Below are positions 8,287 to 18,635 of a DNA stretch of 64,000 nt, piece after piece. Position numbers and translations under genes: made by a program. Numbering within the stretch: position 1 is the stretch's first letter; every line of letters starts with the position of its first letter. Source of the DNA: Thermococcus cleftensis (GTDB taxonomy: Archaea; Methanobacteriota_B; Thermococci; Thermococcales; Thermococcaceae). Under the pieces are notes generated by a model. It ran no database searches. It saw nothing but the letters and a program-made list of their open reading frames with translations, and was not told the origin of the DNA. The stretch is taken from assembly GCF_000265525.1 (NCBI RefSeq), contig NC_018015.1, positions 1,586,322-1,650,321 of the forward strand, in the 5' to 3' direction.

Positions 8287-8910
8287 TTAGGCCATCAGCA
8301 TGCTCTCTATCATTCTTATTGCTTCCACTATCTTCTTCTCGGGCTTTTCCTCGTTCCGCGGTATCTCCAGGTTTATGACGAGCCGCTCCTCCTTGTTCTC
8401 CTCAAAGTCGTATATCTCCAGCTCCTCCACCTCGACGTCCTCGAAGATGCTCTCGAGCTCTGGGCTTATTATCTTCTTGTCGTTGCCGTAGACCTCGACC
8501 CTAACAACGTCGTCGGTGGTTGAGGCAACGACCACTATCTCGTAGGAGCCGACCTTCTTCACGAAGCGGAGGGCGCTTCCGTAGCCTTCAACCTCCTCCT
8601 TAAAGCCAAGCTGGCGCATCGTGCTCCTTATCGCCTCGGTCTTGCTCTTTATCCTGTTGAGCACCCTCTCGCGGAGCCGGTAGCTCTCGAAGAGGGCCTT
8701 CTTTATCCCTTCGCCGGCCTCCTCAACCGGGCCTTCCCATATTCCTATTATCTTGATGCCCGAGGAGGTGGGCTTGAGCTCTATCTTAATGGAATCGACG
8801 TCAAAGTCTCGCAGGTCGTCTATTTTAAGCTCGCTGAGGGTGAGGATATCAAATTCAATCCTCACGATGTTACCAAAGGCCTTGCCCTTGAACTTCACCT
8901 TCACCACCAT
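8287..8910 (-). CDS. Hypothetical protein, Thermococcales type
   Basis: 207 residues, soluble, alpha/beta, highly charged. Start at ATG 8910 (MVVKVKFKGKAFGNIV); the longer frame upstream has an Ala/Arg/Pro-rich translation unlike real protein. The middle (GEGIKKALFESYRLRERVLNRI) looks helical and the end (VVEAIRMIESMLMA without recognisable motif) is an amphipathic helix. It ends one base from the convergent Mrr-PepSY gene. Function unknown. Confidence 0.7.
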   Translation of the reverse strand: MVVKVKFKGKAFGNIVRIEFDILTLSELKIDDLRDFDVDSIKIELKPTSSGIKIIGIWEGPVEEAGEGIKKALFESYRLRERVLNRIKSKTEAIRSTMRQLGFKEEVEGYGSALRFVKKVGSYEIVVVASTTDDVVRVEVYGNDKKIISPELESIFEDVEVEELEIYDFEENKEERLVINLEIPRNEEKPEKKIVEAIRMIESMLMA

Positions 8911-8998
8911 GGGGGGCTTATGGGGACGGTTTAAAAACTCTTCCCCAGGAAGGAGGGCTTTGAAAAACGAAAGGTAACGTAAAAAAGAGATGGAAGGC

Positions 8999-11008
8999 TT
9001 ACTTTCTCCTCCTGAGAAGAGCCGGGAGGAGTGCGAGGCCCACGAGAGCCGCCGGACCGCAGGTGCTTCCACCCTCGCTGGTCTCGGTCTGGCTCGGGCT
9101 GCTGGTGCCAGTGCTTCCGCCAACGGTGTAGGTGGTCTCGCCGGTGTTGCCGTAGAAGTCAGTCGCGATCACCTTGATGGTGAACTCGCTTGCATCAACG
9201 CCCGGGATCTCGGTGTAATAGGTGGCCTCGACCTCTGCCGGCTTCATCGAGAACGCCGGGTATTCCGCCAGAACCTTGCCATCGCTGATTATCTGCACCT
9301 TCATGTCCCTGATTCCGACGTTGTCGCTGGCGGTGACGTAGACCTTGAACCTCTGTCCCGGCCTGGGCTTGCCCGGCATGAGGTAGCCTACCTTAACCTC
9401 GGGCCCCTGGGTATCGGCTTCCTTGACGACGGTTATCTGGCTGACGCCGGCCGGGACGGTGACGTTGAGGAGCATGTAGTAGGTTCCGCCGATTTCCCTC
9501 TCGCCGAGGACGGTGTAGGTTATATTGGTGTGTTCCGGATCAACCTTGGCTCCCGCGGGTATCTCGAGGACGAAGGGCCCGCTGACGGCCTCGCCAAGCT
9601 CGTTCACGAACTTGACTGCAGTCCCGTCTTCACCGTTCTGCCTGTAAACGATAAACTTCTGCGGTATCGGGAGGGAGCTTATGCCCTCGTGAAGGACGTC
9701 GCCGGCGAGCGGGAACTTCACGGTGCCGTTTTCATAGACGTAGATAACCTGTGATCCGTACCAGCTCGGGGTGGTGTAGCCCCTGCTCTGGTCGGCCTGG
9801 CTCGGCGGGTTGCTGGTCTTGTCCGGGGCGCCGGTGGTGGTGACGGTGTAGAACCAGTGCTCGTTGCCCTCCTTGTCGATGTAGAGGACCGGCTTGTCCC
9901 TGTGAATGTGTCCGGCAAGGACGAGCCTGACGTTGTACTTCTCGACGAGCTGGAGGAAGGTTCTGGCTATCTCGTCGTACTCGCCGTTCTTACCTTCCCA
10001 GTCCCAGCTAACGTATTTGGTCAGGGTCTGCCAGTCACCGTCATCGAAGGCGGTGTAGCCCTTTATGGTCCCGCCCCACTTGCCGTCGGGGGTGCTGTAC
10101 CAGAACGGGTGGTGGACGAGGACTATTGGTACCTTGTCAGGGTGGCTCTTTAGCACGTTTTCCATCCACTGGAGCTGCTCAAGCTCGGGGTGCCTCTCCT
10201 CGCCCCTGCTGTCCAGACCGATTATCAGAAAGTCGCCTATGACCTCGTAGAAGTACCTGGGGCCAACGTACTTGTTGTAGTAGGTCGGTGGGTGGTCGTG
10301 GTTGCCCTTTATGCTTATGAAGGGCGTGCCTGCGGCGGTGCCGTGGAGTATTGCCTCGTCGAACATCTTGTAGCCCTCGCTGTCGCCGTTGGTATCGACG
10401 TCGTCGCCCGTGCTGATTATGAGGTTGATGACGTTCTCACTCTGCAGGCCAGTCATGGCGTAGTACGTCATAAAGCTGTCGGCGGCGGTGTAGCTGTGCA
10501 TCGCGTAGGGATGGTCGCAGTACTGGAGTATCTCTGGAATGCTCTTCTGGAAGTAGTCCCCGCAGACGAAGCCCATCTTGGAACCGCTGGTGACGTGAAG
10601 GTCGCTGCCGTGGGCTATCCTGAGAACCGTTGGGGCGTCCTTCATGACCCACACGCCGTTGGGTATCGTGACCTCGCCCCTGTCGCTCTTGACGACGAGG
10701 AAATACACGTCCGGAACCGCGTCCTCCGGTATCTTGGCCTTGATGATGCCGTTCTCGGTGCCGACGATTTCAAGGTCATAGGGTCCGTGGAGTATCGAGA
10801 CTATCTGGAGGGACTGGATTGCAACGCCTTCCGCTGGCTGGATTTCAACGACATCTCCTGGTTTCCCTATGGCTGGAACTCCTGGCAGGGGCTGAATCAG
10901 AACCTCCCCCGGAGCCACCGAGCTCGAGGCGGCCCAGACCGTGTTCACTGGAACCGCCGCTATGGTAAGCAGGGCCACCAAAAGGGCCATAAGCTTGCCG
11001 GCCTTCAT
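8999..11008 (-). CDS. Secreted metallophosphoesterase with CGP-CTERM anchor
   Basis: 669 residues. Signal peptide (MKAGKLMALLVALLTIAAV), then a calcineurin-like phosphoesterase domain with all metal-site blocks: GSDLHV, STGDDVD, KGNHDH, VHHPF and AGHIHRD (roughly residues 130-390). Beta-sandwich regions follow, with a bacterial Ig-like segment (GQRFKVYVTASDNVGIRDM). The C-terminus STCGPAALVGLALL plus RRRK is the Thermococcales CGP-CTERM signal, implying processing and lipid-type anchoring at the Cys. Probably hydrolyses phosphate esters, nucleotides or similar at the cell surface. Confidence 0.92.
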   Translation of the reverse strand: MKAGKLMALLVALLTIAAVPVNTVWAASSSVAPGEVLIQPLPGVPAIGKPGDVVEIQPAEGVAIQSLQIVSILHGPYDLEIVGTENGIIKAKIPEDAVPDVYFLVVKSDRGEVTIPNGVWVMKDAPTVLRIAHGSDLHVTSGSKMGFVCGDYFQKSIPEILQYCDHPYAMHSYTAADSFMTYYAMTGLQSENVINLIISTGDDVDTNGDSEGYKMFDEAILHGTAAGTPFISIKGNHDHPPTYYNKYVGPRYFYEVIGDFLIIGLDSRGEERHPELEQLQWMENVLKSHPDKVPIVLVHHPFWYSTPDGKWGGTIKGYTAFDDGDWQTLTKYVSWDWEGKNGEYDEIARTFLQLVEKYNVRLVLAGHIHRDKPVLYIDKEGNEHWFYTVTTTGAPDKTSNPPSQADQSRGYTTPSWYGSQVIYVYENGTVKFPLAGDVLHEGISSLPIPQKFIVYRQNGEDGTAVKFVNELGEAVSGPFVLEIPAGAKVDPEHTNITYTVLGEREIGGTYYMLLNVTVPAGVSQITVVKEADTQGPEVKVGYLMPGKPRPGQRFKVYVTASDNVGIRDMKVQIISDGKVLAEYPAFSMKPAEVEATYYTEIPGVDASEFTIKVIATDFYGNTGETTYTVGGSTGTSSPSQTETSEGGSTCGPAALVGLALLPALLRRRK

Positions 11009-11052
11009 GGTACCACCAAGAAAAGCTGAAATAAATCGGTTATAAGCTTTCC

Positions 11053-11646
11053 CTACCCACCTTCGTCCAGTGCCGCCATCATAGCCTCAGCCAGCTCCGA
11101 GCTTCCCCCGAACCGCCTGTAGGAGGAATAGTTCTCGACTATCCTTTCGCGCAGCTTCTTGGCGACATCAATCTTCCCGTTCCTCCTTGCTACCTCCAGT
11201 CTGGTGAAGTCCACGGCCATCTCGAGGAGGTGGAAGTCCGCCCTGCTGAGGGGCATTGGGGGTAAGACTCCAGCGATGACCCCCGCGGGTTCCAGGGAAC
11301 ATTTCATCACCGTCGCCTTTCCGAGCTCGTCCTCGTGGGGCTCTTCCCGCCACTTAACCCTTCCGTAAACTCCAGGTAGGGTTTTTATCCAGCGATAACG
11401 ACCGTTACCTTCGAACTCCAGCTTGACGGGAACGTTCAGGGCCAGCTTTACAATAAGCTCGACATCGTTGGTGACCTGTAGAGAGGCATACGGGTGTTCC
11501 TTTAGCTCACCAGCGCTCTTTCCACCGAAGAGCTTGAAAAACAGCCTCTCTCCCTTCCTCACGACTCCTACTGGGGTGACGTTTGATCTCGTGACCAGGA
11601 GAACCTCGTAAACCTGGCCCTCCCGGAGGAACTCCAAAAGCTCCAT
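11053..11646 (-). CDS. DUF447 family protein (flavin-binding split barrel type)
   Basis: 197 residues matching DUF447: N-terminal GQVYEVLLVTRSNVTPVGVV, a central ASLQVTNDVELIV, and the C-terminal helical part RLEVARRNGKIDVAKKLRERI. Family members have an FMN-binding split-barrel-like fold; the reaction is not known. It lies between a CGP-CTERM gene and the ABC importer without sharing an obvious operon with either. Confidence 0.85.
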   Translation of the reverse strand: MELLEFLREGQVYEVLLVTRSNVTPVGVVRKGERLFFKLFGGKSAGELKEHPYASLQVTNDVELIVKLALNVPVKLEFEGNGRYRWIKTLPGVYGRVKWREEPHEDELGKATVMKCSLEPAGVIAGVLPPMPLSRADFHLLEMAVDFTRLEVARRNGKIDVAKKLRERIVENYSSYRRFGGSSELAEAMMAALDEGG

Positions 11647-11678
11647 GCCACCACCTAGGGATAATTAAAAAGAGGGGT

Positions 11679-12743
11679 TTAAAGCTGCTGCTTTGGAAGG
11701 ACGATTATGTCGTCCCTCTCAACGTAGAAGGTCACCGGCTGGGTTGGCCTCAGGCCGGCAACTTCCCTGTCGCTTATCGTTCTGGCTATTATCCTGGTGT
11801 CCCCGAAGAGACCGACGACCTCGATGAAGAAGCCGTAGTATTCAACGAGATCAACGGTTCCTGTAAAGGAAACTGCATTCTCCACCGGTTTGAGTTTTAT
11901 CCTCTCTGGCCTAATGACTATGACCACGTCGTCGCTCTTCTCGGTGTAGTAAAGGCCGTCGAGTCTTATTCCTTCGAACTCAACGGTAACGCGGTCACCG
12001 TTCCTCTCGACGACCTTCGCGGGAATGACGTTGGTCTTACCCATGAAGCTGGCCACGAACTCTGTCCTCGGACTCTCGTATATCTCCTTCGGCGTTCCGA
12101 CCTGCTCGACGGTTCCGACGTTCATGACGGCAATCCTGTCGCTTATGGCCATGGCCTCCTCCTGGTCGTGGGTAACGTAAATCACCGTTATGCCGAGCTC
12201 GCGCTGTATGCGCCTTATCTCCGAACGCATCTCAAGGCGGAGCTTGGCGTCGAGGTTGCTCAGCGGCTCGTCCAGGAGGAGAACCTTGGGCTCGACGACG
12301 AGTGCCCTCGCTATGGCAACGCGCTGCTGCTGACCTCCGGAAAGCTGGGTCGGGTAGCGGTCCGCAAAGCCCTCTAGCTTGACGAGCTCGAGTGCCCACT
12401 GGACCTTTTTCTTTATCTCCTCCTTTGGAACCTTCCTTAGCTTGAGGCCGTAGGCGACGTTGTCGAAGACCGTCATGTGGGGCCAGAGGGCGTAGTTCTG
12501 GAAGACGAGCACCGCTCCGCGCTTGCTGGAGGGGAGGTAGGTGACCTCCTCGTCGCCGAAGTATATCGTCCCGCTGTCCGGGAAGTCAAGGCCGGCTATG
12601 ATCCTCAGCGTCGTGGACTTTCCACAGCCGCTCGGTCCGAGCAGGGTGAAGAGCTCCCCCGCCTTTATGTGAAGGTTTATTCCTTTGAGGGCAACGGTTT
12701 CTCCAAAGGTTTTGACGATGTTTTCGAGTTTGACATCAACCAT
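11679..12743 (-). CDS. ABC importer ATPase (ferric/polyamine type)
   Basis: 354 residues. Walker [12 protein letters not shown]-loop [10 protein letters not shown], signature [15 protein letters not shown], Walker [13 protein letters not shown] and switch His in [10 protein letters not shown], then a C-terminal TOBE domain (about 100 residues). This is the FbpC/PotA architecture. ATG 12743 is chosen because GAGGTGG is positioned correctly, while GTG 12752 has no site. Ten bases after the permease stop, so it belongs to the same transcript. Confidence 0.95.
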   Translation of the reverse strand: MVDVKLENIVKTFGETVALKGINLHIKAGELFTLLGPSGCGKSTTLRIIAGLDFPDSGTIYFGDEEVTYLPSSKRGAVLVFQNYALWPHMTVFDNVAYGLKLRKVPKEEIKKKVQWALELVKLEGFADRYPTQLSGGQQQRVAIARALVVEPKVLLLDEPLSNLDAKLRLEMRSEIRRIQRELGITVIYVTHDQEEAMAISDRIAVMNVGTVEQVGTPKEIYESPRTEFVASFMGKTNVIPAKVVERNGDRVTVEFEGIRLDGLYYTEKSDDVVIVIRPERIKLKPVENAVSFTGTVDLVEYYGFFIEVVGLFGDTRIIARTISDREVAGLRPTQPVTFYVERDDIIVLPKQQL

Positions 12744-12753
12744 CTCAACCACC

Positions 12754-14592
12754 TCATGTGAGACCTATGAAGGAGTACTTCTGCTTGGTTATAAGGTTCG
12801 CAAGGACTATGGCGATTATCTGGACCGTCATCAGGAAGACACCCAGTGCCGCGGCCAGGTTGGCACTTCCGACGGCACTTGTCATGAGCTCCACCATTCT
12901 GGCCGTTATCGGATAGTAGTCGGGGTTAATGGAACCGAGGGTGATACCCACGCTGGTCTCGCTCATACAGTAGACGAAGCTCAGCATTGCACCTCCAAGG
13001 AGGTTAAGGAGTATCAGCGGTATCAAGATGCCCGTCAGTGCCTTCCACCTGCTGGCGCCGAGGTTTAGGGCTGCTTCTTCAAGGGACACGTGGACCTGTT
13101 GGATTCCTGCAGAGATTGAACGCGCCGCGAAGGGGAGACGTCTTATCGAGTAGGCCAGTATGAGCACCATGGCCGGGTTGAAGCCCAGCAGGTTGGTGGG
13201 GTCGAGGGGCGTGTTCGGAAACACCTTGGCAAAGAAGAAGAAGTAGCTCATGGCTATGACGATACCTGGGACGGCTATTGGTATGGTTGAGAGGCTGTCG
13301 AGTATCGGACCGAGTTTGCTCTTCTTGAACCTGCTGGAGGCGTAGGATGCCGTGAGCGATAGCAGTATGATGACAATAATGGCCGCCGTCGAGTACATTA
13401 CGCTGTTTATGATGACCCTCTCAATATCTGGCTGGGTTATGATGCTCTGTATGTGGGCGGTGGTGAAGCCCTGGGGCCAGGTTCCTGCCCAGCTCTCGCT
13501 GAAGGCCAGCATCACGACACCGACCTGTGGGAATATTGATATCAGAAGTATTGGGACGACGACAAAGTATATCAATGCAGCCTGCCAGGTCTTTGGTTTG
13601 GCAACCCTAGGCTTCCACCTTCCGCCCTTGCTGAGCATTGCGTACTGCCTCATGCTGACGTACTTCCTGATTCCAAGGAACATTAGGATAGCTATGGTGA
13701 GCATTATGAGGGCCAGCGCGGCGAGCTGTGGACTGCCAACGTTGAAACCGCTGGTGAAAGCGCTGTAAATCTGGAAGGACATGAGCTTCCTGGCGAGGGG
13801 ATTGCCCTGAAAGACTATCGGCGCGGCAAGGTCCTCGAGGCTGAAGATGCCGACGAGGGTTGCACCGGCCGCTATTCCCGGAAGGGCAAGCGGGAAGGTG
13901 ACCGTCCTAAAGAGGTGGAATCCCCTGCTTCCAAGGTTCTCGGCCTGCTCCTCCAGCGTTGGATCGATGTTGATGAAGCTCGCGTAGGCGTTGAGGTAGA
14001 CTATCGGATAGTATGTCAGGGTCTGGGCGATTATGACGCCGACGAGACCGTCTATGACCACCCTGTGAGGGAATATATGGAGGGTGTCGTAGAATATCCA
14101 GTTTATTAGGCCGTTGGGGAGGAACATCTTCTTGACGATGAAGACGTTGACAAAGGGCGTGACGAGGAGCGGGACGAAGAGGAGTATGCGCATGATGTTC
14201 TTGCCCGGAAAGTCGTAACGTGCCATGACAAAGGCGAAGATGGTTCCGAGTATAGTCGTCAGTATCATGACGCTTATGGCAACTATTATTGAGTTGAGCA
14301 CCACTCCGAAATCAACGCCCTGAATGTAGTATATCTGCTCCCCGTTGGGCATAGTGACGAGCTTGGCGAAGTCTCCAGTGGGCCAGCTGATGTAATAGTC
14401 CGACGTCAGGATGCTGGTGAACCAGTGGAGAGAAAAGTGGCCGTTGTACTCGAATGCCACCGCCAGCATCGCCAGCACTGGGATCACGAGAAACGCTACC
14501 AGATACAGGAGAGGGAACAGGAACGACGCTGCCACAACGGGATCGAACAGTGGGGTTCCGAAGAGTCTCTCGCTCCACTTGCTTACCCGCAT
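12754..14592 (-). CDS. ABC importer permease, fused double domain (FbpB type)
   Basis: 612 residues containing two binding-protein-dependent permease domains. Each has the cytosolic EAA loop: [20 protein letters not shown] with LPGI, and [20 protein letters not shown]. Twelve or so membrane segments. Fused permeases of this type serve Fe(III), thiamine or sulfate-like importers. A TATA-like TATTTAAATA (14658-14667) lies upstream, so it may be transcribed separately from the binding protein. Confidence 0.93.
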   Translation of the reverse strand: MRVSKWSERLFGTPLFDPVVAASFLFPLLYLVAFLVIPVLAMLAVAFEYNGHFSLHWFTSILTSDYYISWPTGDFAKLVTMPNGEQIYYIQGVDFGVVLNSIIVAISVMILTTILGTIFAFVMARYDFPGKNIMRILLFVPLLVTPFVNVFIVKKMFLPNGLINWIFYDTLHIFPHRVVIDGLVGVIIAQTLTYYPIVYLNAYASFINIDPTLEEQAENLGSRGFHLFRTVTFPLALPGIAAGATLVGIFSLEDLAAPIVFQGNPLARKLMSFQIYSAFTSGFNVGSPQLAALALIMLTIAILMFLGIRKYVSMRQYAMLSKGGRWKPRVAKPKTWQAALIYFVVVPILLISIFPQVGVVMLAFSESWAGTWPQGFTTAHIQSIITQPDIERVIINSVMYSTAAIIVIILLSLTASYASSRFKKSKLGPILDSLSTIPIAVPGIVIAMSYFFFFAKVFPNTPLDPTNLLGFNPAMVLILAYSIRRLPFAARSISAGIQQVHVSLEEAALNLGASRWKALTGILIPLILLNLLGGAMLSFVYCMSETSVGITLGSINPDYYPITARMVELMTSAVGSANLAAALGVFLMTVQIIAIVLANLITKQKYSFIGLT

Positions 14593-14742
14593 TGAGCATC
14601 AACCTCCGCTAGCCTTTACGACAATACCAGCCACTCTTTGTTGGTCGAGAGCGGGTCTATTTAAATATTTCCGAAAACCGCTTGATTTGTCCGTTTCCAA
14701 AAAAGGGTTCAAAAGAGAAAGGAATCTGCAAGAAGTTATCAA

Positions 14743-16182
14743 TCAACCGGTCATACTCTGGAGGTCCTGGAGTACCTTGTCGTACTTGTTGCCCGCCGCC
14801 TGGCGCCACTCCTGGACGAGCTGGTCCTGGAAGTTCCTGTCCTTCACGATCTTGTCGTTTATCTTCTTGGCATACTCCTCGGTGAAGGTGACGGTCTGAC
14901 CGGTTTCGGGGTCCTTGAACTCTATCGGGGCGGTAAGCTCTGCCTTGAGCTGCTCGAACTGTTCTTTGGTTATCTTACCGTCCCTGTATGCCTGGACTAT
15001 TGCCACCCACGCGTCGTGGAGCTTCTGGTTCGGATCTACGAGGGTGGCCTTGAAGTAGTACTGGACGGCGCTTATGGTCTCGAGGGCGCGCTTGTCGTCA
15101 AAGGGTATTCCTTCAGCGTTTATGGCGTCCTGGTAGGCCTTCTCGAGGGCGGGCCTGGCCTCACCATAGGTCTTGCCCTCGTTCTCGCCCTTGAAGATGA
15201 CGTCTGCGTAGGGCTTGGTGATGGTCATTTCGAATATCTGCGGGTTGATCGGGAGCCTGTTAACGTCGGGGCTCATCCAGACGGCCTGGCCCTCCGTGAG
15301 GACCCAGTAGATGAAGGCCTGGGCCGCCTCGGGGTGCTGGGCGTTCTTGAGGAGCGCTATCGGGTCGCCGTTGATTATGCTCTCCCCCTTCGGGACTATG
15401 TACTGGCAGTCCGGGTTCTGCTGCATGGCTGTGTAGCCGTAGAAGTCGATGGTGTTTCCAGCGGCGATCTCGCCGTTTATGACTGCGTCCCTGACGGCGT
15501 CGCTCTGCATGTAGACCTTGGAGTTGGCCGCTATGAGGGTCATTATGCGCCAGCCGTCCTCCCAGCCGAAGGCTTGGAGGATAATCTGGTATATCCTAGT
15601 GTTGGAGGTACTCCTTGTCGGGTCTGCTATGCCGTACTGGGGCGGGTTGAGCGCCCACTCCTCGCTTGCTATGTCCTCCCACTTCTGAGGAACCGGGAGG
15701 TTCCACTTCTCGAGCTGCTTCTTGTTCACGGTGAATCCGAACGACGAAAGGGCCGCGGCGATCCAGTAAACGTTGTCTCCGTCCTTCCTTACCATGGGCA
15801 TTCCCGCCAGCTCGGTCGGGATCGGGTTCCCTATGAGGCCGAGAACCTTCTCGTCAGTTATCGGTGCGAGATAGCCGGCCTTGTAGAGGTCGTCGAAGAG
15901 TGTAGGCCCTCCACCCCAGCCGACGTCAGCGCCTTTCTCGATGTAGCTCGGCCAGAGGCTCTCAGGGACCTTGATGAACTTGAGGTCCACGATGTTGTAC
16001 TGCTTGGCGATGTCACTCTGGAGGAAGGTCTGCTTGACCATATACTGTATCGTCGCGTCGTGCCTGGTTATGACGACGAGGGTTATTCCTGAAGTTTCGC
16101 CGTTTCCGCCGCTTATGCAACCGCTGGCAACAACACTAAGGGCAAGGAGCAGGATAAAGCCGATTGCCACGGGCTTCTTCAT
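14743..16182 (-). CDS. ABC substrate-binding lipoprotein (AfuA type)
   Basis: 479 residues. The N-terminus is a lipoprotein signal (MKKPVAIGFILLLALSVVASGC), with Cys at the lipobox. The body is a periplasmic-binding fold (GADVGWGGGPTLFDDLYKAG, VYWIAAALSSFGFTVNKKQL, GEIAAGNTIDFYGY, NGDPIALLKNAQHPEAA) of the class that binds ferric iron or small anions. The last about 90 residues are charged and helical, unusual for the family. Gene order binding protein, permease, ATPase gives a complete importer; the substrate is probably iron but not proven. Confidence 0.9.
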   Translation of the reverse strand: MKKPVAIGFILLLALSVVASGCISGGNGETSGITLVVITRHDATIQYMVKQTFLQSDIAKQYNIVDLKFIKVPESLWPSYIEKGADVGWGGGPTLFDDLYKAGYLAPITDEKVLGLIGNPIPTELAGMPMVRKDGDNVYWIAAALSSFGFTVNKKQLEKWNLPVPQKWEDIASEEWALNPPQYGIADPTRSTSNTRIYQIILQAFGWEDGWRIMTLIAANSKVYMQSDAVRDAVINGEIAAGNTIDFYGYTAMQQNPDCQYIVPKGESIINGDPIALLKNAQHPEAAQAFIYWVLTEGQAVWMSPDVNRLPINPQIFEMTITKPYADVIFKGENEGKTYGEARPALEKAYQDAINAEGIPFDDKRALETISAVQYYFKATLVDPNQKLHDAWVAIVQAYRDGKITKEQFEQLKAELTAPIEFKDPETGQTVTFTEEYAKKINDKIVKDRNFQDQLVQEWRQAAGNKYDKVLQDLQSMTG

Positions 16183-16270
16183 GGTTTATCACCCGGTTAT
16201 GCCAATCGTGGGTGGTTCGAGAAACTCAATAAAAAATTAATGGTTCAAGGGACAAAGAAAATGGGAGGGG

Positions 16271-17320
16271 TCACTTCCTCCTCCTGTAGAGGGCGAGCGG
16301 AATAAGGGCGAGGCCCACGAGGGCCGCTGGGCCACAGGTGCTTCCACCCTCGCTGGTTTCCTCCTTACCGAGGTTGCTCTGGACGGTTATGGCCCAGTGA
16401 ATGAAGTTGGTGACGAACTGCGGGCCGTCGAGGTCAACGCCGTGGTACTCGGGGGTCCACATCGGCTCGTAGCCGCCGTAGGGAGTCTCACCGCTGACGA
16501 CGAGGACGTTCTTCTTGTCCTCAAAGAGCTGGACAGCCATGAGCGGGAACTCGCCGGTGTCGCCGGCGGTGTACGCCTGGGCCGCTGGATCAGTGTTCTC
16601 AACTATCTGCCCGTCGGCGCTGGTGGTTACGATGATATATATTCCCTCGGCTATTCCGCCGTGGAGGCTCTTCCAGTTGCCGTTCTCATCGACGTAAGCA
16701 ACGACACCCGGCCCATGGAAGAGAACCTTACCCCCGTTCTTGAGGTCCTTGGTGAGCATGTCCTTGTCGGGGGTTCCGCTGTCGGGGTTCACAAGGCCTA
16801 TGACACGATAACCGGCTCCGGCGTTGCTGGTGGCGTCCTCGGCGGAGCACTGGTCAAGCCTGAGGTTGGCGCCTATGGCGTCGAGAATTGAGTTGGCGAA
16901 GTCGATCCTCTGCGGGCCGTCACCGTAGTCCGAATCGCCCGCGACCCAAAGAATCCTGTTGCCGTCGTTCCACCACTGGACGATGGCCTGTATCTCGTCC
17001 GGACTGAAGGCCTGTGTTGGCTGGCCAATGATAAGGAAGTCCACGTCCTTTATGGCGTCGTAGGTTATCTTGTCACCGAGCTGGGGGATTCCAAGCTCGT
17101 CGGCCTTCTCGGTCGGGCCAATGTAAGCCCAGCTGACGTCGCTGATGGTCTTTATCATTCCCTCGGCTATGACGTTGCCGTCCTTGTCGGTCAGAACAGC
17201 CAGTCCCTTGTCGCTCTCGCCGTGGGCGAGATCGACACCGATGGTCGTAGCGCTGGCCATGGCAAATCCAAACACTCCAAAGAACACAAACACAGCCAGT
17301 ATTATTGCAGCCTTCCTCAT
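16271..17320 (-). CDS. CGP-CTERM anchored secreted protein, glutamine-amidotransferase-like fold
   Basis: 349 residues. Signal peptide (MRKAAIILAVFVFFGVFGFA), then an alpha/beta region: VDFLIIGQPTQAFSPDEIQAI, WWNDGNRILWVAGDSDYGD and NVLVVSGETPYGG, a pattern of secreted class I glutamine-amidotransferase-like domains. The C-terminus (STCGPAALVGLALI, RRRK) is CGP-CTERM and nearly identical to that of the phosphoesterase at 8999. No catalytic Cys triad is evident, so a binding role is more likely. Confidence 0.82.
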   Translation of the reverse strand: MRKAAIILAVFVFFGVFGFAMASATTIGVDLAHGESDKGLAVLTDKDGNVIAEGMIKTISDVSWAYIGPTEKADELGIPQLGDKITYDAIKDVDFLIIGQPTQAFSPDEIQAIVQWWNDGNRILWVAGDSDYGDGPQRIDFANSILDAIGANLRLDQCSAEDATSNAGAGYRVIGLVNPDSGTPDKDMLTKDLKNGGKVLFHGPGVVAYVDENGNWKSLHGGIAEGIYIIVTTSADGQIVENTDPAAQAYTAGDTGEFPLMAVQLFEDKKNVLVVSGETPYGGYEPMWTPEYHGVDLDGPQFVTNFIHWAITVQSNLGKEETSEGGSTCGPAALVGLALIPLALYRRRK

Positions 17321-17475
17321 GGTATCACCGGGTTATCTAAGGCTGATGAAGTTATAAATCTTATGAATCGGAAAGTTTTTCGTCCCTGTTAAACTTTGAA
17401 GCCCTGCAGTGAGTTCCTTTCCCCCGGCAGTAAAACCCTTAAAGCCTTCCGCCGTTTCAGGCTCAGGTGGTAGTG

Positions 17476-18603
17476 ATGGACATAGAGGAGAGGATTCAGC
17501 TCATAAAGAGGAAGCCCACGGAGGAACTCTTGACTGAAGAGAACCTCAGGCACCTGCTCGAAGTCGGCGTTCCAATGCAGCACTACATAGGATTTGAGAT
17601 AAGCGGTTACATTCACCTCGGAACCGGACTCATGGCTGGGGCGAAGATAGCCGACCTCCAGAAAGCAGGAATCAAGACGAGGATTTTCTTAGCCGACTGG
17701 CACAGCTGGATAAACGACAAGCTCGGCGGTGACTTGGAGACAATCCAGAAGGTGGCTTTGACCTACTTCAAGGAGGGCATGAAGCAGAGCATAAAGGTCA
17801 TGGGCGGTAAACCAGAGAAGGTCGAGTTCGTTCTCGCGAGCGAGATACTCGAGAAGGGCGACTACTGGCAGACGGTCATAGACATATCCAAGAACGTTAC
17901 CCTTGCGAGAATGATGCGCTCGATAACGATAATGGGCCGCCAGATGGGTGAGGCAATAGACTTCGCAAAGCTCATCTACCCGGCAATGCAGGTTGCTGAC
18001 ATCTTCTACCAGGGTGTTACGATAGCCCACGCCGGAATGGACCAGAGGAAGGCCCACGTCATAGCCATTGAAGTCGCCCAGAAGCTCAAGTACCACGCCC
18101 TCGAGTGGAATGGAGAAAAGCTCAAGCCGGTTGCCCTGCACCACCACCTCCTCCTCGGCCTTCAGGAGCCGCCGGTCTGGCCAATCGAGAGCGAGGAGCA
18201 GTTCAAGGAGCTGAAGACCCAGATGAAGATGAGCAAGAGCAAGCCCTACTCGGCGGTTTTCATACACGACAGCCCTGAAGAGATAAAGCAGAAGCTGAGA
18301 AAGGCCTTCTGTCCGGCCAGGGAGGTCAAGTACAACCCCGTCCTCGACTGGGCCGAGTACATAATCTTCAGGGAAGAGCCAACAGAGTTCACGATTCACC
18401 GTCCGGCCAAGTTCGGCGGCGACGTCACCTACACGACCATTGAGGAGCTCAAGAGGGACTTTGCCGAGGGCAAGCTCCACCCGCTCGACCTCAAGAACGC
18501 GGTAGCTGAGTACCTCATCGAGCTCCTCAGGCCGGTCAGGGAGTACTTTGAAAAGCACCCCGAACCGCTGGAGCTGATGCGGGAGATAAAGATCACCCGC
18601 TGA
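17476..18603 (+). CDS. tyrS: Tyrosyl-tRNA synthetase
   Basis: Charges tRNA-Tyr. 375 residues, the size of the Pyrococcus enzyme. HIGH-type motif HLGTG (about residue 50), tyrosine-site sequence QVADIFYQ and GMDQRKAHVIA, and KMSKS as KMSKSKP (about residue 250) are all present. ATG 17476 (MDIEERIQLIKRKP) matches archaeal orthologues; GTG 17467 upstream is rejected. Confidence 0.97.
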   Translation: MDIEERIQLIKRKPTEELLTEENLRHLLEVGVPMQHYIGFEISGYIHLGTGLMAGAKIADLQKAGIKTRIFLADWHSWINDKLGGDLETIQKVALTYFKEGMKQSIKVMGGKPEKVEFVLASEILEKGDYWQTVIDISKNVTLARMMRSITIMGRQMGEAIDFAKLIYPAMQVADIFYQGVTIAHAGMDQRKAHVIAIEVAQKLKYHALEWNGEKLKPVALHHHLLLGLQEPPVWPIESEEQFKELKTQMKMSKSKPYSAVFIHDSPEEIKQKLRKAFCPAREVKYNPVLDWAEYIIFREEPTEFTIHRPAKFGGDVTYTTIEELKRDFAEGKLHPLDLKNAVAEYLIELLRPVREYFEKHPEPLELMREIKITR

Positions 18604-18606
18604 GCC

Positions 18607-18620
18607 TTCTTTTCCTTTTC
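18607..18620 (+). terminator. Pyrimidine/T tract after tyrS
   Basis: CTTTTCCTTTTCC directly follows the tyrS stop and precedes the Lrp gene by about 15 bases, a possible intrinsic terminator or attenuator between the two. Confidence 0.35.
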
Positions 18621-18635
18621 CAGCTGGTGGAGCCG

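Noticed and set aside
15016-16092. Long plus-strand frame (358 residues) opposite the binding protein
   Set aside because: Antisense shadow of the lipoprotein gene, an effect of GC-rich codons; no ribosome site and low-complexity Val/Leu/Gly translation.
16185-16200. TATCAC sequence read as a second Tgr site
   Set aside because: It is the reverse of the GGTGATA ribosome site of the lipoprotein gene and lacks the second half-site at the right spacing.
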